NCBI RefSeq assembly: GCF_000721705.1
Contig: NZ_JOJL01000020.1
Coordinates: 124,001 to 188,000 of the forward strand
DNA length: 64,000 bases
Origin: Actinoplanes subtropicus
Lineage (GTDB): Bacteria > Actinomycetota > Actinomycetes > Mycobacteriales > Micromonosporaceae
Direction of reading: 5' to 3'
The notes beneath the pieces are model-generated. The model made no database searches, was not told the origin of the DNA, and worked only from the letters and a program-made list of their open reading frames with translations. The position numbers and the translations under genes were made by a program. Of the stretch, positions 35,994 to 44,965 are shown piece after piece. Every line of letters begins with the position of its first letter. The first letter of the stretch is position 1.

Positions 35994-36203
35994 TTACTTG
36001 CTTGGCTGAGGGACGTCGCACTTGATCTTCGGGTTGACGCCCATCCAGTTCAGCGGCCCGGCCACAACCGTGACCACGACGGTGCCGGCCTTCGCGCAAC
36101 TGGCCGGCCCGGAGTTCTTGAAGTAACCACGCTCGGCGGCCGCCACCACGCCCAGCAGCAGCCAGATGACGATGATGACGGCGCCGATGGATCCGGTACG
36201 CAT
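35994..36203 (-). CDS. Small membrane protein, 69 aa
   Basis: The protein has a hydrophobic helix near its N-terminus (GAVIIVIWLLLGVVAAA), a YFKNSGPASC segment, and a C-terminal part with IKCDVPQPSK. Two Cys (about 36 and 62) may form a disulfide outside the membrane. ATG at 36203 has AGGAGT about 8 nt upstream. I do not recognise a named family; the pattern resembles short actinobacterial membrane proteins of unknown role. It is the only gene inside the inverted-repeat unit. Confidence 0.8.
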   Translation of the reverse strand: MRTGSIGAVIIVIWLLLGVVAAAERGYFKNSGPASCAKAGTVVVTVVAGPLNWMGVNPKIKCDVPQPSK

Positions 36204-36489
36204 CGGGGGACTCCTCGGTCTCGGGGATGCCCCTCGGGTACCCCGGACCCGTCGATCTCTAAACGACCGGCTTCGTCCACAATCACCCCTCCCGCGCCGA
36301 ACCCGCCGTCGCCGGCTCCGGTCCCGATCTTGGAAGGCAGGGTGAGTGGGCAGGTCAGCCCGGCGGCCGCGGCAAAGCCTTTCGTTGCACCCAGGTCGCG
36401 GGGAAACGCGGGCTCGGCCGCCGCTGCGGTTGGGGGTCGCCTCCTCGTACGGTCGAAGGAAGTTGAAGTTGGTCTTGCCGGCCGGTCGG

Positions 36490-39009
36490 TCAGCCTCGTT
36501 CGATCAGGTGGCCGATGATCTGCGGGCCCATCATCACCGCGGTGCCGGAGCCGTCGCGGCGGGTGTCGGGGTCGGGCAGGTCGACCGGGTCGCCGGTGTT
36601 GCTCGCGCCGACCGGACGGGGACCGACCCACGCCACCGCCAGGCGGGACTCGCCCTTGAGGAAGCGCTGCGCGCGCACGCCGCCGGTCGCCCGGCCCTTC
36701 GCCGGATATTGCGCGAGCGGCGTCACCTTCACCTGAGTGCCCGTCGACGTGACCACCATCGGCTCGCCGTGCTCGGGGTCGGCCGTCACCACCACGTTGA
36801 AGGACAGGACCTCGGCGTCGGCGGCCAGGTTGACGCCCGCCATGCCGCCGCCCTTGAGGCCCTGCGGGCGCACCGTCTTGGCCGGGAAGCGCAGCAGCGA
36901 CGCGTCGGACGTCACGAACACCAGCGACTCGTTGCCGTCGGTGAGCCAGGTCGCCTGCAGGACCTCGTCGCCGTCCTTGAGCGTGATCACCTCGAACTCG
37001 TCGGAGCGGACCGGCCACTCCGGCGCGCACACCTTCACCACGCCGTGCTTGGTGCCCAGCGCTATGCCGGGCGAGCCGTCGGCGAGCGGCGCTATGCCGA
37101 CCACCCGCTCCCCCCGCTCCAGCGGCACCAGCTCGGACGCCGACATCCCGCCGCGCAGCGACACCGTCCCGGACTGCTCGGGCAGCACCGGCAGGGTCAG
37201 CACGTCCGTCTTGAACGCCCGGCCCCGGCTGGTGACCAGCAGGATCCGGCCGCGGGCGGTCGAGTGGATCACCGTGCGGACCGCGTCGTGCTTGACCCGG
37301 CCGGAGCGGCGGCGGGCCTCGGTGGCCTCCTCGCTCTCGGCCGCGGTCCGCGCGATCAGCCCGGTCGCGGAGAGGATCACCTGGCAGGGGTCGTCGGCGA
37401 CCTCGAGCGGCCCGGCCGGCGCGCTCGCCGCGAGCACCTCCTTGAGGTCGCCGTCGATCAGCGTGGTGCGCCGGGGCGCGGCGAAGTCCCGCGCCACCTC
37501 GGCCAGCTCGTCCGACACGACCTGCTTGAGCACGTCCTCGTTGTCGAGGATGCGGGACAGCTCGGCGATCTCGGCGCGCAGCCGTTCCTGCTCGGTCTCC
37601 AGCTCGATCCGGTCGAAGCGGGTGAGCCGCCGCAGCGGCGTGTCCAGGATGTACGTCGCCTGGATGTCGGAGAGGCTGAACTCGCTCATCAACGCCGCCT
37701 TGGCCGCGGCCGCGTCGTCGCTGCCCCGGATGATCGCGACCACCCGGTCGATGTCGATCAGGGCGATGAGCAGGCCGTCGACCAGGTGCAGGCGATCCGC
37801 GCGCTTGGTCCGCCGATATTCCGTACGCCGGGTGACCACGTCGTACCGGTGCTCGACGAACACCTCGAGCAACGCCTTGAGGCCCAGCGTCTGCGGCTGC
37901 CCGTCGACCAGCACCAGGTTGTTGATGCCGAACGACGTCTCCAGCGGACTCAGCCGGTAGAGGTCGGCCAGCAGAGCCGTCGGGTTGACGCCGACCTTGC
38001 ACTCGATCACCAGCCGGGTGCCGTGCTCCCGGTCGGTGAGGTCCTTGACGTCGGCGATGCCTTGCAGCCGGGCGGCCTGCCGCTGCCCCCGCTTCGGCCC
38101 GGAGACGATCAGCTTGCCCTTCACCTCGTCGGTGATCGCCTCGATGATCTTCTCGGTGCCGATCCCGTACGGCAGCTCGGTCACGGTGATCGCCTGCCGC
38201 CCGCGCCCGCCCTCGAGCGGCCCGGTCTGCGCCCGCGCCCGCATCCGCACCACGCCGCGGCCGGTCTCGTAGGCCCGGCGCACCTCGTCGAGCCCGAGCA
38301 GCTGCCCGCCGGTCGGCAGGTCGGGCCCGGGCACGAACCGCATCAGCGTGTCGAGATCGGCGTCGGGGTGCGTGATCAGATGCTGGGCGGCGGCCACGAC
38401 CTCGCCCAGGTTGTGCGGAATCATGTTGGTCGCCATCCCGACCGCGATCCCGGACGTGCCGTTGACCAGCAGGTTGGGGAAGGCGGCGGGCAGCACCTTG
38501 GGCTCGACGTCGTCGCCGTCGTACGTCGGCTTGAAATCGACCGTGCCCTCGCCCAACTCGCCGACCAGCAGCATCGCCTCGCGCGACATCCGCGCTTCGG
38601 TGTATCTCGCCGCCGCCGGTCCATCGTCCGGGCTTCCAAAGTTGCCGTGCCCGTCGATCAAAGGTGCATTCAGCGAAAAATCCTGCGCCAGACGGACCAA
38701 AGCGTCGTAAATGGCGACATCACCGTGCGGGTGGTACTTACCCATCACGTCGCCGACCACTCGCGCGGACTTCACGTACGCCCGATCCGGCCGGTGGCCC
38801 TGCTCGGACATCGACCAGAGGATGCGCCGGTGGACCGGCTTGAGGCCGTCGCGCGCGTCCGGCAGCGCGCGCGAGTGGATGACCGAGTACGCGTACTCCA
38901 GGTACGAATCCTCGACCTCGTTGGTCAGCGGGTTGTCGATGACCCGCGCGCCGGCCTGGTCGAACGCGGACGGATCGACGCGATTGTTCTCGTTCTTGCG
39001 GCGTGCCAT
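36490..39009 (-). CDS. parC: DNA topoisomerase IV-type subunit A (ParC)
   Basis: The 839-residue protein is a type IIA topoisomerase A subunit. The breakage-reunion domain starts LEYAYSVIHSRALPDARDG; the DNA-linking Tyr is Tyr136 in ARYTEARM. The C-terminal beta-pinwheel repeats (about 500-820) include VLLVTSRGRAFKTD-type blades; no GyrA-box of the canonical QRRGG(K/R)G type is visible, which favours ParC over GyrA. The quinolone-region sequence HPHGDVAIYDALVR has Val at the position of GyrA Ser83. It lies 16 bases after parE. With it, it would decatenate chromosomes. Confidence 0.92.
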   Translation of the reverse strand: MARRKNENNRVDPSAFDQAGARVIDNPLTNEVEDSYLEYAYSVIHSRALPDARDGLKPVHRRILWSMSEQGHRPDRAYVKSARVVGDVMGKYHPHGDVAIYDALVRLAQDFSLNAPLIDGHGNFGSPDDGPAAARYTEARMSREAMLLVGELGEGTVDFKPTYDGDDVEPKVLPAAFPNLLVNGTSGIAVGMATNMIPHNLGEVVAAAQHLITHPDADLDTLMRFVPGPDLPTGGQLLGLDEVRRAYETGRGVVRMRARAQTGPLEGGRGRQAITVTELPYGIGTEKIIEAITDEVKGKLIVSGPKRGQRQAARLQGIADVKDLTDREHGTRLVIECKVGVNPTALLADLYRLSPLETSFGINNLVLVDGQPQTLGLKALLEVFVEHRYDVVTRRTEYRRTKRADRLHLVDGLLIALIDIDRVVAIIRGSDDAAAAKAALMSEFSLSDIQATYILDTPLRRLTRFDRIELETEQERLRAEIAELSRILDNEDVLKQVVSDELAEVARDFAAPRRTTLIDGDLKEVLAASAPAGPLEVADDPCQVILSATGLIARTAAESEEATEARRRSGRVKHDAVRTVIHSTARGRILLVTSRGRAFKTDVLTLPVLPEQSGTVSLRGGMSASELVPLERGERVVGIAPLADGSPGIALGTKHGVVKVCAPEWPVRSDEFEVITLKDGDEVLQATWLTDGNESLVFVTSDASLLRFPAKTVRPQGLKGGGMAGVNLAADAEVLSFNVVVTADPEHGEPMVVTSTGTQVKVTPLAQYPAKGRATGGVRAQRFLKGESRLAVAWVGPRPVGASNTGDPVDLPDPDTRRDGSGTAVMMGPQIIGHLIERG

Positions 39010-39025
39010 GGGAAACAGCGACCTC

Positions 39026-41077
39026 TCAGGCGTCGATCGTCTCTTCGTCGATGCGGCCCGCCGCCTCGATCAGCCAGTTCTTACGGGGCTCGACCCGCTC
39101 GCCCATCAGCAGCTCGAGGGTGGCCTCGGCGCGCTCGGCGTCGTCCAGGGTGATCCGCCGGACCGTACGGGTGGCCGGGTTCATCGTGGTCTCCCACAAC
39201 TCGTCGGCGTCCATCTCGCCGAGGCCCTTGAACCGCGGCACGGGTTTCTGCACCGTCTTGCCGCTCCGCTCGAAGCGGGCCACGGTCGATTCCATCTCCT
39301 GCTGTGTATACGTGAAGACGGTCTCCGAGTTGCGCCCCTTGGTGACCACCTTGTGCAGCGGCGGCATGGCGGCGAACAGCCGGCCCTCCTCGATCACCGG
39401 CCGCATGTACTTCGCGAACAGCGTGATCAGCAGGGTGCGGATGTGCGAGCCGTCCACGTCGGCGTCCGCCATGATCATGACGCGGCCGTAGCGGAGCGAG
39501 GCGAGCTCGAACGTACGCCCGGAGCCGGCCCCCAGCACCTGCACGATCGCCGAGCACTCGGCGTTGTCCAGCACCTGCTGCAGGGACGCCTTCTGCACGT
39601 TGAGGATCTTGCCCCGGATCGGGAGCAGCGCCTGGTATTCCGAGCTGCGCGCCATGCGGGCCGTACCGAGGGCGCTGTCGCCCTCGACGATGTAGAGCTC
39701 GGAGCGGGCGATGCCGGTGGCGCGGCAGTCGACCAGCTTGGGCGGCATCGAGGCGCCCTCGAGCGCGGTCTTGCGGCGGGCCGCGTCCTTCTGCTGTTTC
39801 TGGGTGAGGCGTACCCGGGCCGCATCCACCACCTTCTGCAGCACCAGGCGGGCCTCGGTCTTGGTGCGCCGCCCGTCGATCCACTCCTTGATGTGCGCCT
39901 CGACCAGCGCCTGCACCACCCGGGTGAGGCCGGCGGTGGACAGCTCGTCCTTGGTCTGCGAGGTGAACTGCGGCTCGGGCACGCGGACGTGCAGCACCGC
40001 GGTCATGCCCTCGAGCAGGTCGTCGAGGACCGGCGGGTCTTCCTTCGGGCGCAGCAGGCCGCGGGTGTTGCGGATCGCCTCGGTCAGCGCCCGCACCAGG
40101 GCCCGCTCGAAGCCCTTGCGGTGGGTGCCGCCGTGCATGTTGCGGATCGTGTTGGTGAAGCACTCGATCGTGCGGTCGTAGCCGGTGCCCCAGCGGAACG
40201 CGACCTCGACCTCGGCCTTGCGCTCGACGTTGGACTGCATCACGCCGTTCGCGTCGGCGGCGTTCTCCTTGTACGTACCCTCGCCGGTGACCAGGAGGAT
40301 GCCGGAGACCGGCTTGTCACCCGCGTGGGTGAGGAACTCGACCATGTCGGTGAGGCCGCGCGGGAAGTGGAACGTCTCGGTGGCCGGCTCCTCCGCGGTC
40401 TCGTCGCGCAGCGAATACATCACGCCGGGGACGAGGAACGCCGTGTTACGCAGCTTGGCCCGGACCGCGTCGGCGTCCAGCCGGGCGCCGGTCTCGAAGT
40501 AGCGGGCGTCGTACCAGTACCGGATGGACGTGCCGCCGGGCTCGCCGCGCTTCATCTTCCGGACCACCCGCAGGCCGGACTCGGGGTGGAAGCGGGCGCC
40601 CGGGCCGGGGCCGTCGAAGACGCCGGGTGCGCCGCGGTGGAAGGAGAGCTCGTGGACCTTGCCGTCGCGCTTGACCGTGACGTCGAAGCGCACCGCCAGC
40701 GCGTTGACCGCGGAAGCGCCGACGCCGTGCAGGCCGCCGGAGGTCTTGTAGCCGGAGCCGCCGAACTTGCCGCCGGCGTGCAGCCGGGTCAGCACCAGCT
40801 CGACGCCGTTGAGGCCGGATTTCGCGTTGATGTCGGTCGGGATGCCGCGGCCGTCGTCGTCGACCTGGACCGAGCCGTCGGCGTGCAGGATCACCGACAC
40901 CTTGGTGGCGTGGCCGGCGACGCCCTCGTCGGTGGCGTTGTCGATGATCTCGTTGGCCAGGTGGTTGACGCCACGGCTGTCGGTGGAGCCGATGTACATG
41001 CCCGGGCGTTTCCGGACGGCGTCCAGCCCCTCGAGGTGCGTGAGGTCGTCAGCCCCGTACAGAATTTCCGCGGTCAC
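39026..41077 (-). CDS. parE: DNA topoisomerase IV-type subunit B (ParE)
   Basis: The 683-residue protein has the GHKL ATPase motifs NEIIDNATDEG, DDDGRGIPTDI and GGLHGVGASAVNALA, a transducer domain, and the TOPRIM motifs YIVEGDSALGTARMAR and MIMADADVDGSHIRTLL that bind Mg2+ for strand cleavage. The C-terminal PRFKGLGEMDADELWETTM fits GyrB/ParE. Its pairing with a ParC-type subunit, and not the dnaN-recF-gyrBA cluster, supports the second actinobacterial type IIA enzyme. GTG at 41077 is the start; no strong Shine-Dalgarno is visible. Confidence 0.92.
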   Translation of the reverse strand: MTAEILYGADDLTHLEGLDAVRKRPGMYIGSTDSRGVNHLANEIIDNATDEGVAGHATKVSVILHADGSVQVDDDGRGIPTDINAKSGLNGVELVLTRLHAGGKFGGSGYKTSGGLHGVGASAVNALAVRFDVTVKRDGKVHELSFHRGAPGVFDGPGPGARFHPESGLRVVRKMKRGEPGGTSIRYWYDARYFETGARLDADAVRAKLRNTAFLVPGVMYSLRDETAEEPATETFHFPRGLTDMVEFLTHAGDKPVSGILLVTGEGTYKENAADANGVMQSNVERKAEVEVAFRWGTGYDRTIECFTNTIRNMHGGTHRKGFERALVRALTEAIRNTRGLLRPKEDPPVLDDLLEGMTAVLHVRVPEPQFTSQTKDELSTAGLTRVVQALVEAHIKEWIDGRRTKTEARLVLQKVVDAARVRLTQKQQKDAARRKTALEGASMPPKLVDCRATGIARSELYIVEGDSALGTARMARSSEYQALLPIRGKILNVQKASLQQVLDNAECSAIVQVLGAGSGRTFELASLRYGRVMIMADADVDGSHIRTLLITLFAKYMRPVIEEGRLFAAMPPLHKVVTKGRNSETVFTYTQQEMESTVARFERSGKTVQKPVPRFKGLGEMDADELWETTMNPATRTVRRITLDDAERAEATLELLMGERVEPRKNWLIEAAGRIDEETIDA

Positions 41078-41214
41078 GAGGTGGCACTTCCCATCGGCCC
41101 TAGGTAATCGAGACGGCGCGAGCCTACCGGGACCCCCCGACAGTTCTTCGGAGCCGAGCCGAAGGCCGGTCGGAAGATCGGCGGATAATAGCCGCTAATA
41201 CCCCAGGCGGTGAG

Positions 41215-41820
41215 CTATGACACGGCGCAGAGCACCCGCTGGGGCTGCAGTGCCCGCCACAGGTCGAGCGGGTACGGCTTGCCGGCCACCCGCACCGGCG
41301 GCAGCTCCTGGTAGGCGATCAGTTCGCCGGTGACCGCCTGGGTCGCCGCGCACACCACCACCGTGTCGTGCGGGGCGTACGCCTGCAGCCGCGCCGCGGT
41401 CGAGACCACGCTGCCACTGATCATGCCGTGCCCGAACTCGCGCGCGGCCGCGACGTCGACGATCACGTCGCCGGTCGCGAGCCCCACCCGGGTGCGGACG
41501 ACGAACCTGCCGGCCAGGAGCTGCCCCCTCAACGCCTCCTGGACCGACAGGCCCGCCCGGACCGCCGCAGCGGCCGCCTCCGGACCGAACCCGCCGGGCC
41601 CGGTGCCGAACACCGCCATGACCGCGTCGCCGACGTACTTCTCGACCACGCCCCCCTCGGCGCGGACCACCTCGCACACGGTCGAGAAGTAGTCGCGTTG
41701 CAACGCGCAGACCACCGCACAGTCAAGATCATCCGTGAGCGAGGTGTAGCCCACGATGTCGATGAACAAAACCGTGACGGTCTGACGCCGCTCCTGCTCC
41801 GCCATAGCGATTGCGGTCAT
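41215..41820 (-). CDS. Class III adenylate/guanylate cyclase domain protein
   Basis: This 201-residue protein is a bare class III cyclase domain. Metal-binding Asp21 (VTVLFIDIVGYTSL) and Asp65 (VEKYVGDAVMAVFG) are present, as is the purine-contacting Lys61. The usual transition-state Asn in the VNxAARL motif is replaced by Ser140 (SGSVVSTAARL), while Arg144 is kept. Activity is therefore uncertain. ATG at 41820 has a GGGGGG stretch about 8 nt upstream. It is divergent from the LuxR-type ATPase at 41997; in mycobacterial Rv0386-type proteins such domains are fused. Confidence 0.88.
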   Translation of the reverse strand: MTAIAMAEQERRQTVTVLFIDIVGYTSLTDDLDCAVVCALQRDYFSTVCEVVRAEGGVVEKYVGDAVMAVFGTGPGGFGPEAAAAAVRAGLSVQEALRGQLLAGRFVVRTRVGLATGDVIVDVAAAREFGHGMISGSVVSTAARLQAYAPHDTVVVCAATQAVTGELIAYQELPPVRVAGKPYPLDLWRALQPQRVLCAVS

Positions 41821-41983
41821 GACTCAACCCCCCAGATCACCTACTTGCCCCGGTGAGGAACGGTGCCAGCCGCCGTCCAGATCGGGATCGTCAGAACGAC
41901 GTATCTCTGACAGCCGGGGCTCCCGTCACTTTTGTGACGCAGAACAGACCGAACCGACGAGAACCTGCTAGGTCCATTCGCAC

Positions 41984-41996
41984 TAGGCTGCCCTGC
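41984..41996 (+). promoter_or_regulatory. Putative leaderless -10 element of the LuxR ATPase gene
   Basis: TAGGCT (41984-41989), 7-nt spacer, ATG at 41997; no Shine-Dalgarno seen. Confidence 0.45.
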
Positions 41997-44810
41997 ATGG
42001 CCAGCGAGGAGGGGGACGACGGTCCGCTTGTCGGGCGCACCGACACGCTTGCCGAGATCGAGTCCGACCTGCGCAATGTCGGTCCGGGCGGCACGGCCGC
42101 GGTGTTCGTGACCGGCGAGAGCGGTGTCGGCAAGAGCCGGCTGCTGCGCGAGACCGCCCGCGCGATGGGTGACGCGGGTTACTCCGTGCTGTCCGGGACC
42201 TGCCTGGACATCGGCGACGCGTCCCCGTTGCACCCCGTTCTCCAGGCCTTACGGCAATATCAACCTGATCTTCAGCAGTGGGATCAGCCGACCGGTGCGG
42301 ATGCCCTGCTCGATCGGGTGAGTCGCGACCTGCGCGCGGTGGCCGGCGAGAAGGATCTGCTGCTGGTCCTCGACGATCTGCAGTGGGCCGACCGCAGCAC
42401 CCGGCAGCTGCTGCTCTACCTGCTGGCCGGCCTGGGCGGCATCCGCCTGTCGGTGCTGGCGGCGGTGCGCGCCGAGGCGCTGCACGGCGCCCACCCGCTG
42501 CGCCGCGTGCTGGCCGAGCTGCGCCGGCTGCGCTCGGTGCGGGTGGTGGATCTGGCCCCGCTCGACCGCGACCAGACCTCCGAGCTGGTCAGCGCGATCG
42601 CCGGGGAGGGCATCGAGCCCGAGGACGCCGACCGCGTCTACAAGCGGTCCGGCGGCAACCCGTTCGTGGTCGAGGAGCTGGCCCGTGACCTGCGCGACGG
42701 CCGGGTCGAGCTGTCCGACACGCTGCGCGAGATCTTCCTGTCCCGGGTGGACGAGCTGCCGCCGGCGGCCCATGCCGTGGTGCACGCGGTCGCGGCCGGC
42801 GTCGAGCCGGTCGAGCACACCGTGCTGGCCCGGGTGACCGGGCTGGCCGAGGCCGAGCTGATCGAGGCGATCCGGGCGGCGGTGGCGCACCGGTTCGTGG
42901 CGAGCTCGGCCGACGGCTACCGGCTGCGGCACCGGCTGGTCGCCGAGGTGCTGGAGGCGGAGGTGCTGGAGGCCGAGGCCGCGTCGCTGCACCGCCGCTA
43001 CGCGGAGGCGATGGAGGTCTCCGGCGCGGCCGATCACGCCCGGCTCGCGCATCACTGGCAGCGGGCCGGCGAGCCGGCTCGCGCGCTGCCGTCGGTGGTC
43101 GCGGCCGCGCGCAGCGCCGAGAAGCTGTACGGGTTCACCGAGGCGCACCGCTACTGGTCCCTGGCGCTCGACCTGACCACGGACGACGCCCCGGAACGTA
43201 TCGAGCTGCTCGCGCACGCGGCCGAGTCGGCCCACCACTGCGGCGAGCACCAGCGCGCCCTCGACCGGCTGGCCGAGCTGTCCCAGCGGCCCGACGCGCC
43301 CGGCGAGTGCGAGCTGCACCTGCGCCGGGCCCGCTACCTGGCCGCGGCCGGCCGGTCGGCGACCGCCGAGGTGGAGTACGAGCTGGCCCTGCGCTCGCCG
43401 GATTGCACCCCGCAGCAGCGCGTCTCGGCCGCCGCGAACCTCGCCGAGCTCCTGCTGCACCTGGGTCGCTACGCCGACGCGTATGCCCGGGCCACCGAGG
43501 CGCTCGACCAGGCCGCGGTCAACGGCTCCACCCGCGACCTGGTCCGGGCCAGCGCCGCCCTCGGCTTCAGCTCCGCCTTCCGCGAGGACCCGGATGCCGG
43601 GCTCGCCGTGATCCGGCACGCCGTCGAGATCGCCGAGCGCTCCGGCCACCCGGACGACCTCGGCGTGGCGTACCTGCACCTGGCCGAGCTGCTGACCGGC
43701 CCGCTGAACAGCGTCGAGGAGGGCGTGCTCGTCGCCCGCCGCGGCGCCGACCGGCTGGCCGCGCTGGGCGCCGGCCGTACGTATCAGACCCGCCTGCTCG
43801 CGATCGCCGGCAACGGCCTGTTCCGGGTGGGCCAGTGGGCCGAGGCCGACGCGGTGCTGGAGGCGGCCATGCGGCACCGCCCGTCCGGCGCCGACGCGGT
43901 CGAGCTGCTGCTGGCCCGCTGCCGGCTCTGGGTGGGCTTCGGCGACGTCGAGGCCGCCCAGCGCGACCTGGACGCGGTGGCCACCCTGCTGGCCGGCGGC
44001 GGCGCCCGGCACGTGCTGCCGATGCTCACCCTGCGGGCCGGCCTGGCGATGTGGCAGGGCCGGCACGCCCAGGCCCGGGCCGCGGTCCAGCGTGGACTCA
44101 CCGAGACCCGCTCCGACGACCTGGTGCTGCTCGGCGTGCTGGCCTGGCACGGCCTGCGGGCCGAGGCCGAGGCGCGGGCGGCCGGCGAGGCGGTCGACCC
44201 GGGCGCGATCCGCCGGCTCAAGACCGTGGTCGACCGGATGGCCCAGGGCGTGGGCAACGCCGCGACCCCGGTCCGCGCGGTCGTCGACGGCTATCTCGAC
44301 CTGTGCAACGCCGAGCTCAGCCGGGTCGAGGAGAAGCACGACCCGGACCCGTGGCAGCGCGCCGCGACCGCGTGGGACCGGCGCAAACAGCCCTATCCGG
44401 CCGCGTACGCCCGGCTGCGCCGCGCCGAGGCGGCCCTGACCCGCAAGTCGCGCAAGGCCGCGGCGGTGCTGGCGCTGCGGGAGGCGTATGCGACGGCGAC
44501 CGCGATGGGCGCCCGGCCGTTCGCCGCCGAGATCGTCTCGACCGCGCACCGCTTCCGGGTGGCGCTGGCCGACGACGTCGACACGCAGGAGCTCGGCGGG
44601 CCCGGCGCGGAGGACGACGGGCTGGCCGTGCTGACCCAGCGCGAGCGCGAGGTATTGGCCGCGGTCGCCGAGGGCCTGACCAACCGGGAGATCGGCGAGC
44701 GGCTGTACATCAGCGAGCGAACGGTCGGCGTCCACGTCGGCCACATCTTCGACAAGCTCCAGGTACGTACGAGGGTGCAGGCCAGCCGGGTCTATCTGAC
44801 CGCGGCGTGA
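41997..44810 (+). CDS. LuxR family regulator with AAA/STAND ATPase domain
   Basis: The 937-residue protein starts with LVGRTDTLAEIESDLR and a P-loop (TGESGVGKSRLLRET), then LLLVLDDLQWADRSTRQLL (Walker B) and GGNPFVVEELARDL. A long TPR-like helical region spans about 330-860. The C-terminal LuxR helix-turn-helix (LTQREREVLAAVAEGLTNRE, then ERTVGVHVGHIFDKLQV) binds DNA. These LAL-type regulators integrate a ligand and ATP binding. The putative leaderless ATG at 41997 is chosen; upstream codons to 41853 have no homology. Target genes unknown. Confidence 0.88.
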   Translation: MASEEGDDGPLVGRTDTLAEIESDLRNVGPGGTAAVFVTGESGVGKSRLLRETARAMGDAGYSVLSGTCLDIGDASPLHPVLQALRQYQPDLQQWDQPTGADALLDRVSRDLRAVAGEKDLLLVLDDLQWADRSTRQLLLYLLAGLGGIRLSVLAAVRAEALHGAHPLRRVLAELRRLRSVRVVDLAPLDRDQTSELVSAIAGEGIEPEDADRVYKRSGGNPFVVEELARDLRDGRVELSDTLREIFLSRVDELPPAAHAVVHAVAAGVEPVEHTVLARVTGLAEAELIEAIRAAVAHRFVASSADGYRLRHRLVAEVLEAEVLEAEAASLHRRYAEAMEVSGAADHARLAHHWQRAGEPARALPSVVAAARSAEKLYGFTEAHRYWSLALDLTTDDAPERIELLAHAAESAHHCGEHQRALDRLAELSQRPDAPGECELHLRRARYLAAAGRSATAEVEYELALRSPDCTPQQRVSAAANLAELLLHLGRYADAYARATEALDQAAVNGSTRDLVRASAALGFSSAFREDPDAGLAVIRHAVEIAERSGHPDDLGVAYLHLAELLTGPLNSVEEGVLVARRGADRLAALGAGRTYQTRLLAIAGNGLFRVGQWAEADAVLEAAMRHRPSGADAVELLLARCRLWVGFGDVEAAQRDLDAVATLLAGGGARHVLPMLTLRAGLAMWQGRHAQARAAVQRGLTETRSDDLVLLGVLAWHGLRAEAEARAAGEAVDPGAIRRLKTVVDRMAQGVGNAATPVRAVVDGYLDLCNAELSRVEEKHDPDPWQRAATAWDRRKQPYPAAYARLRRAEAALTRKSRKAAAVLALREAYATATAMGARPFAAEIVSTAHRFRVALADDVDTQELGGPGAEDDGLAVLTQREREVLAAVAEGLTNREIGERLYISERTVGVHVGHIFDKLQVRTRVQASRVYLTAA

Positions 44811-44893
44811 CCTTTTCGTTATCTGCGTTCGCGGAATACGTACTTCTACCGATCCCCGCGTAGGTCGCCGGTGAAAGGCTTCCCGCACGGGGG

Positions 44894-44929
44894 AGCACCA
44901 CCCGGCGTCCACCGGCGCCGGGTGGTGCT
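44894..44929 (+). terminator. Terminator after the LuxR ATPase gene
   Basis: AGCACCACCCGGCG (44894-44907) pairs perfectly with 44916-44929 over an 8-nt loop. Confidence 0.8.
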
Positions 44930-44965
44930 GGGGGCCCTCCGAGGGAGAAGCACCTGGAGGAACCG

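Larger units (their letters stand above)
35742..36432. mobile_element. About 95-bp inverted repeats bracketing a small membrane-protein gene
   Basis: The left arm (about 35742-35838) matches the reverse complement of the right arm (about 36340-36432) at roughly 85-90 percent over the best 80 bp (counted by eye), including GCGACCTGGGTG and CCGCCGGGCTGACCTGCC. Between the arms lie four 22-bp G-rich tandem repeats and one 69-codon gene. The layout is that of a non-autonomous cassette, but no transposase, recombinase or target duplication was identified. The region 35520-35741 upstream of the arm holds no supported gene. Confidence 0.55.
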
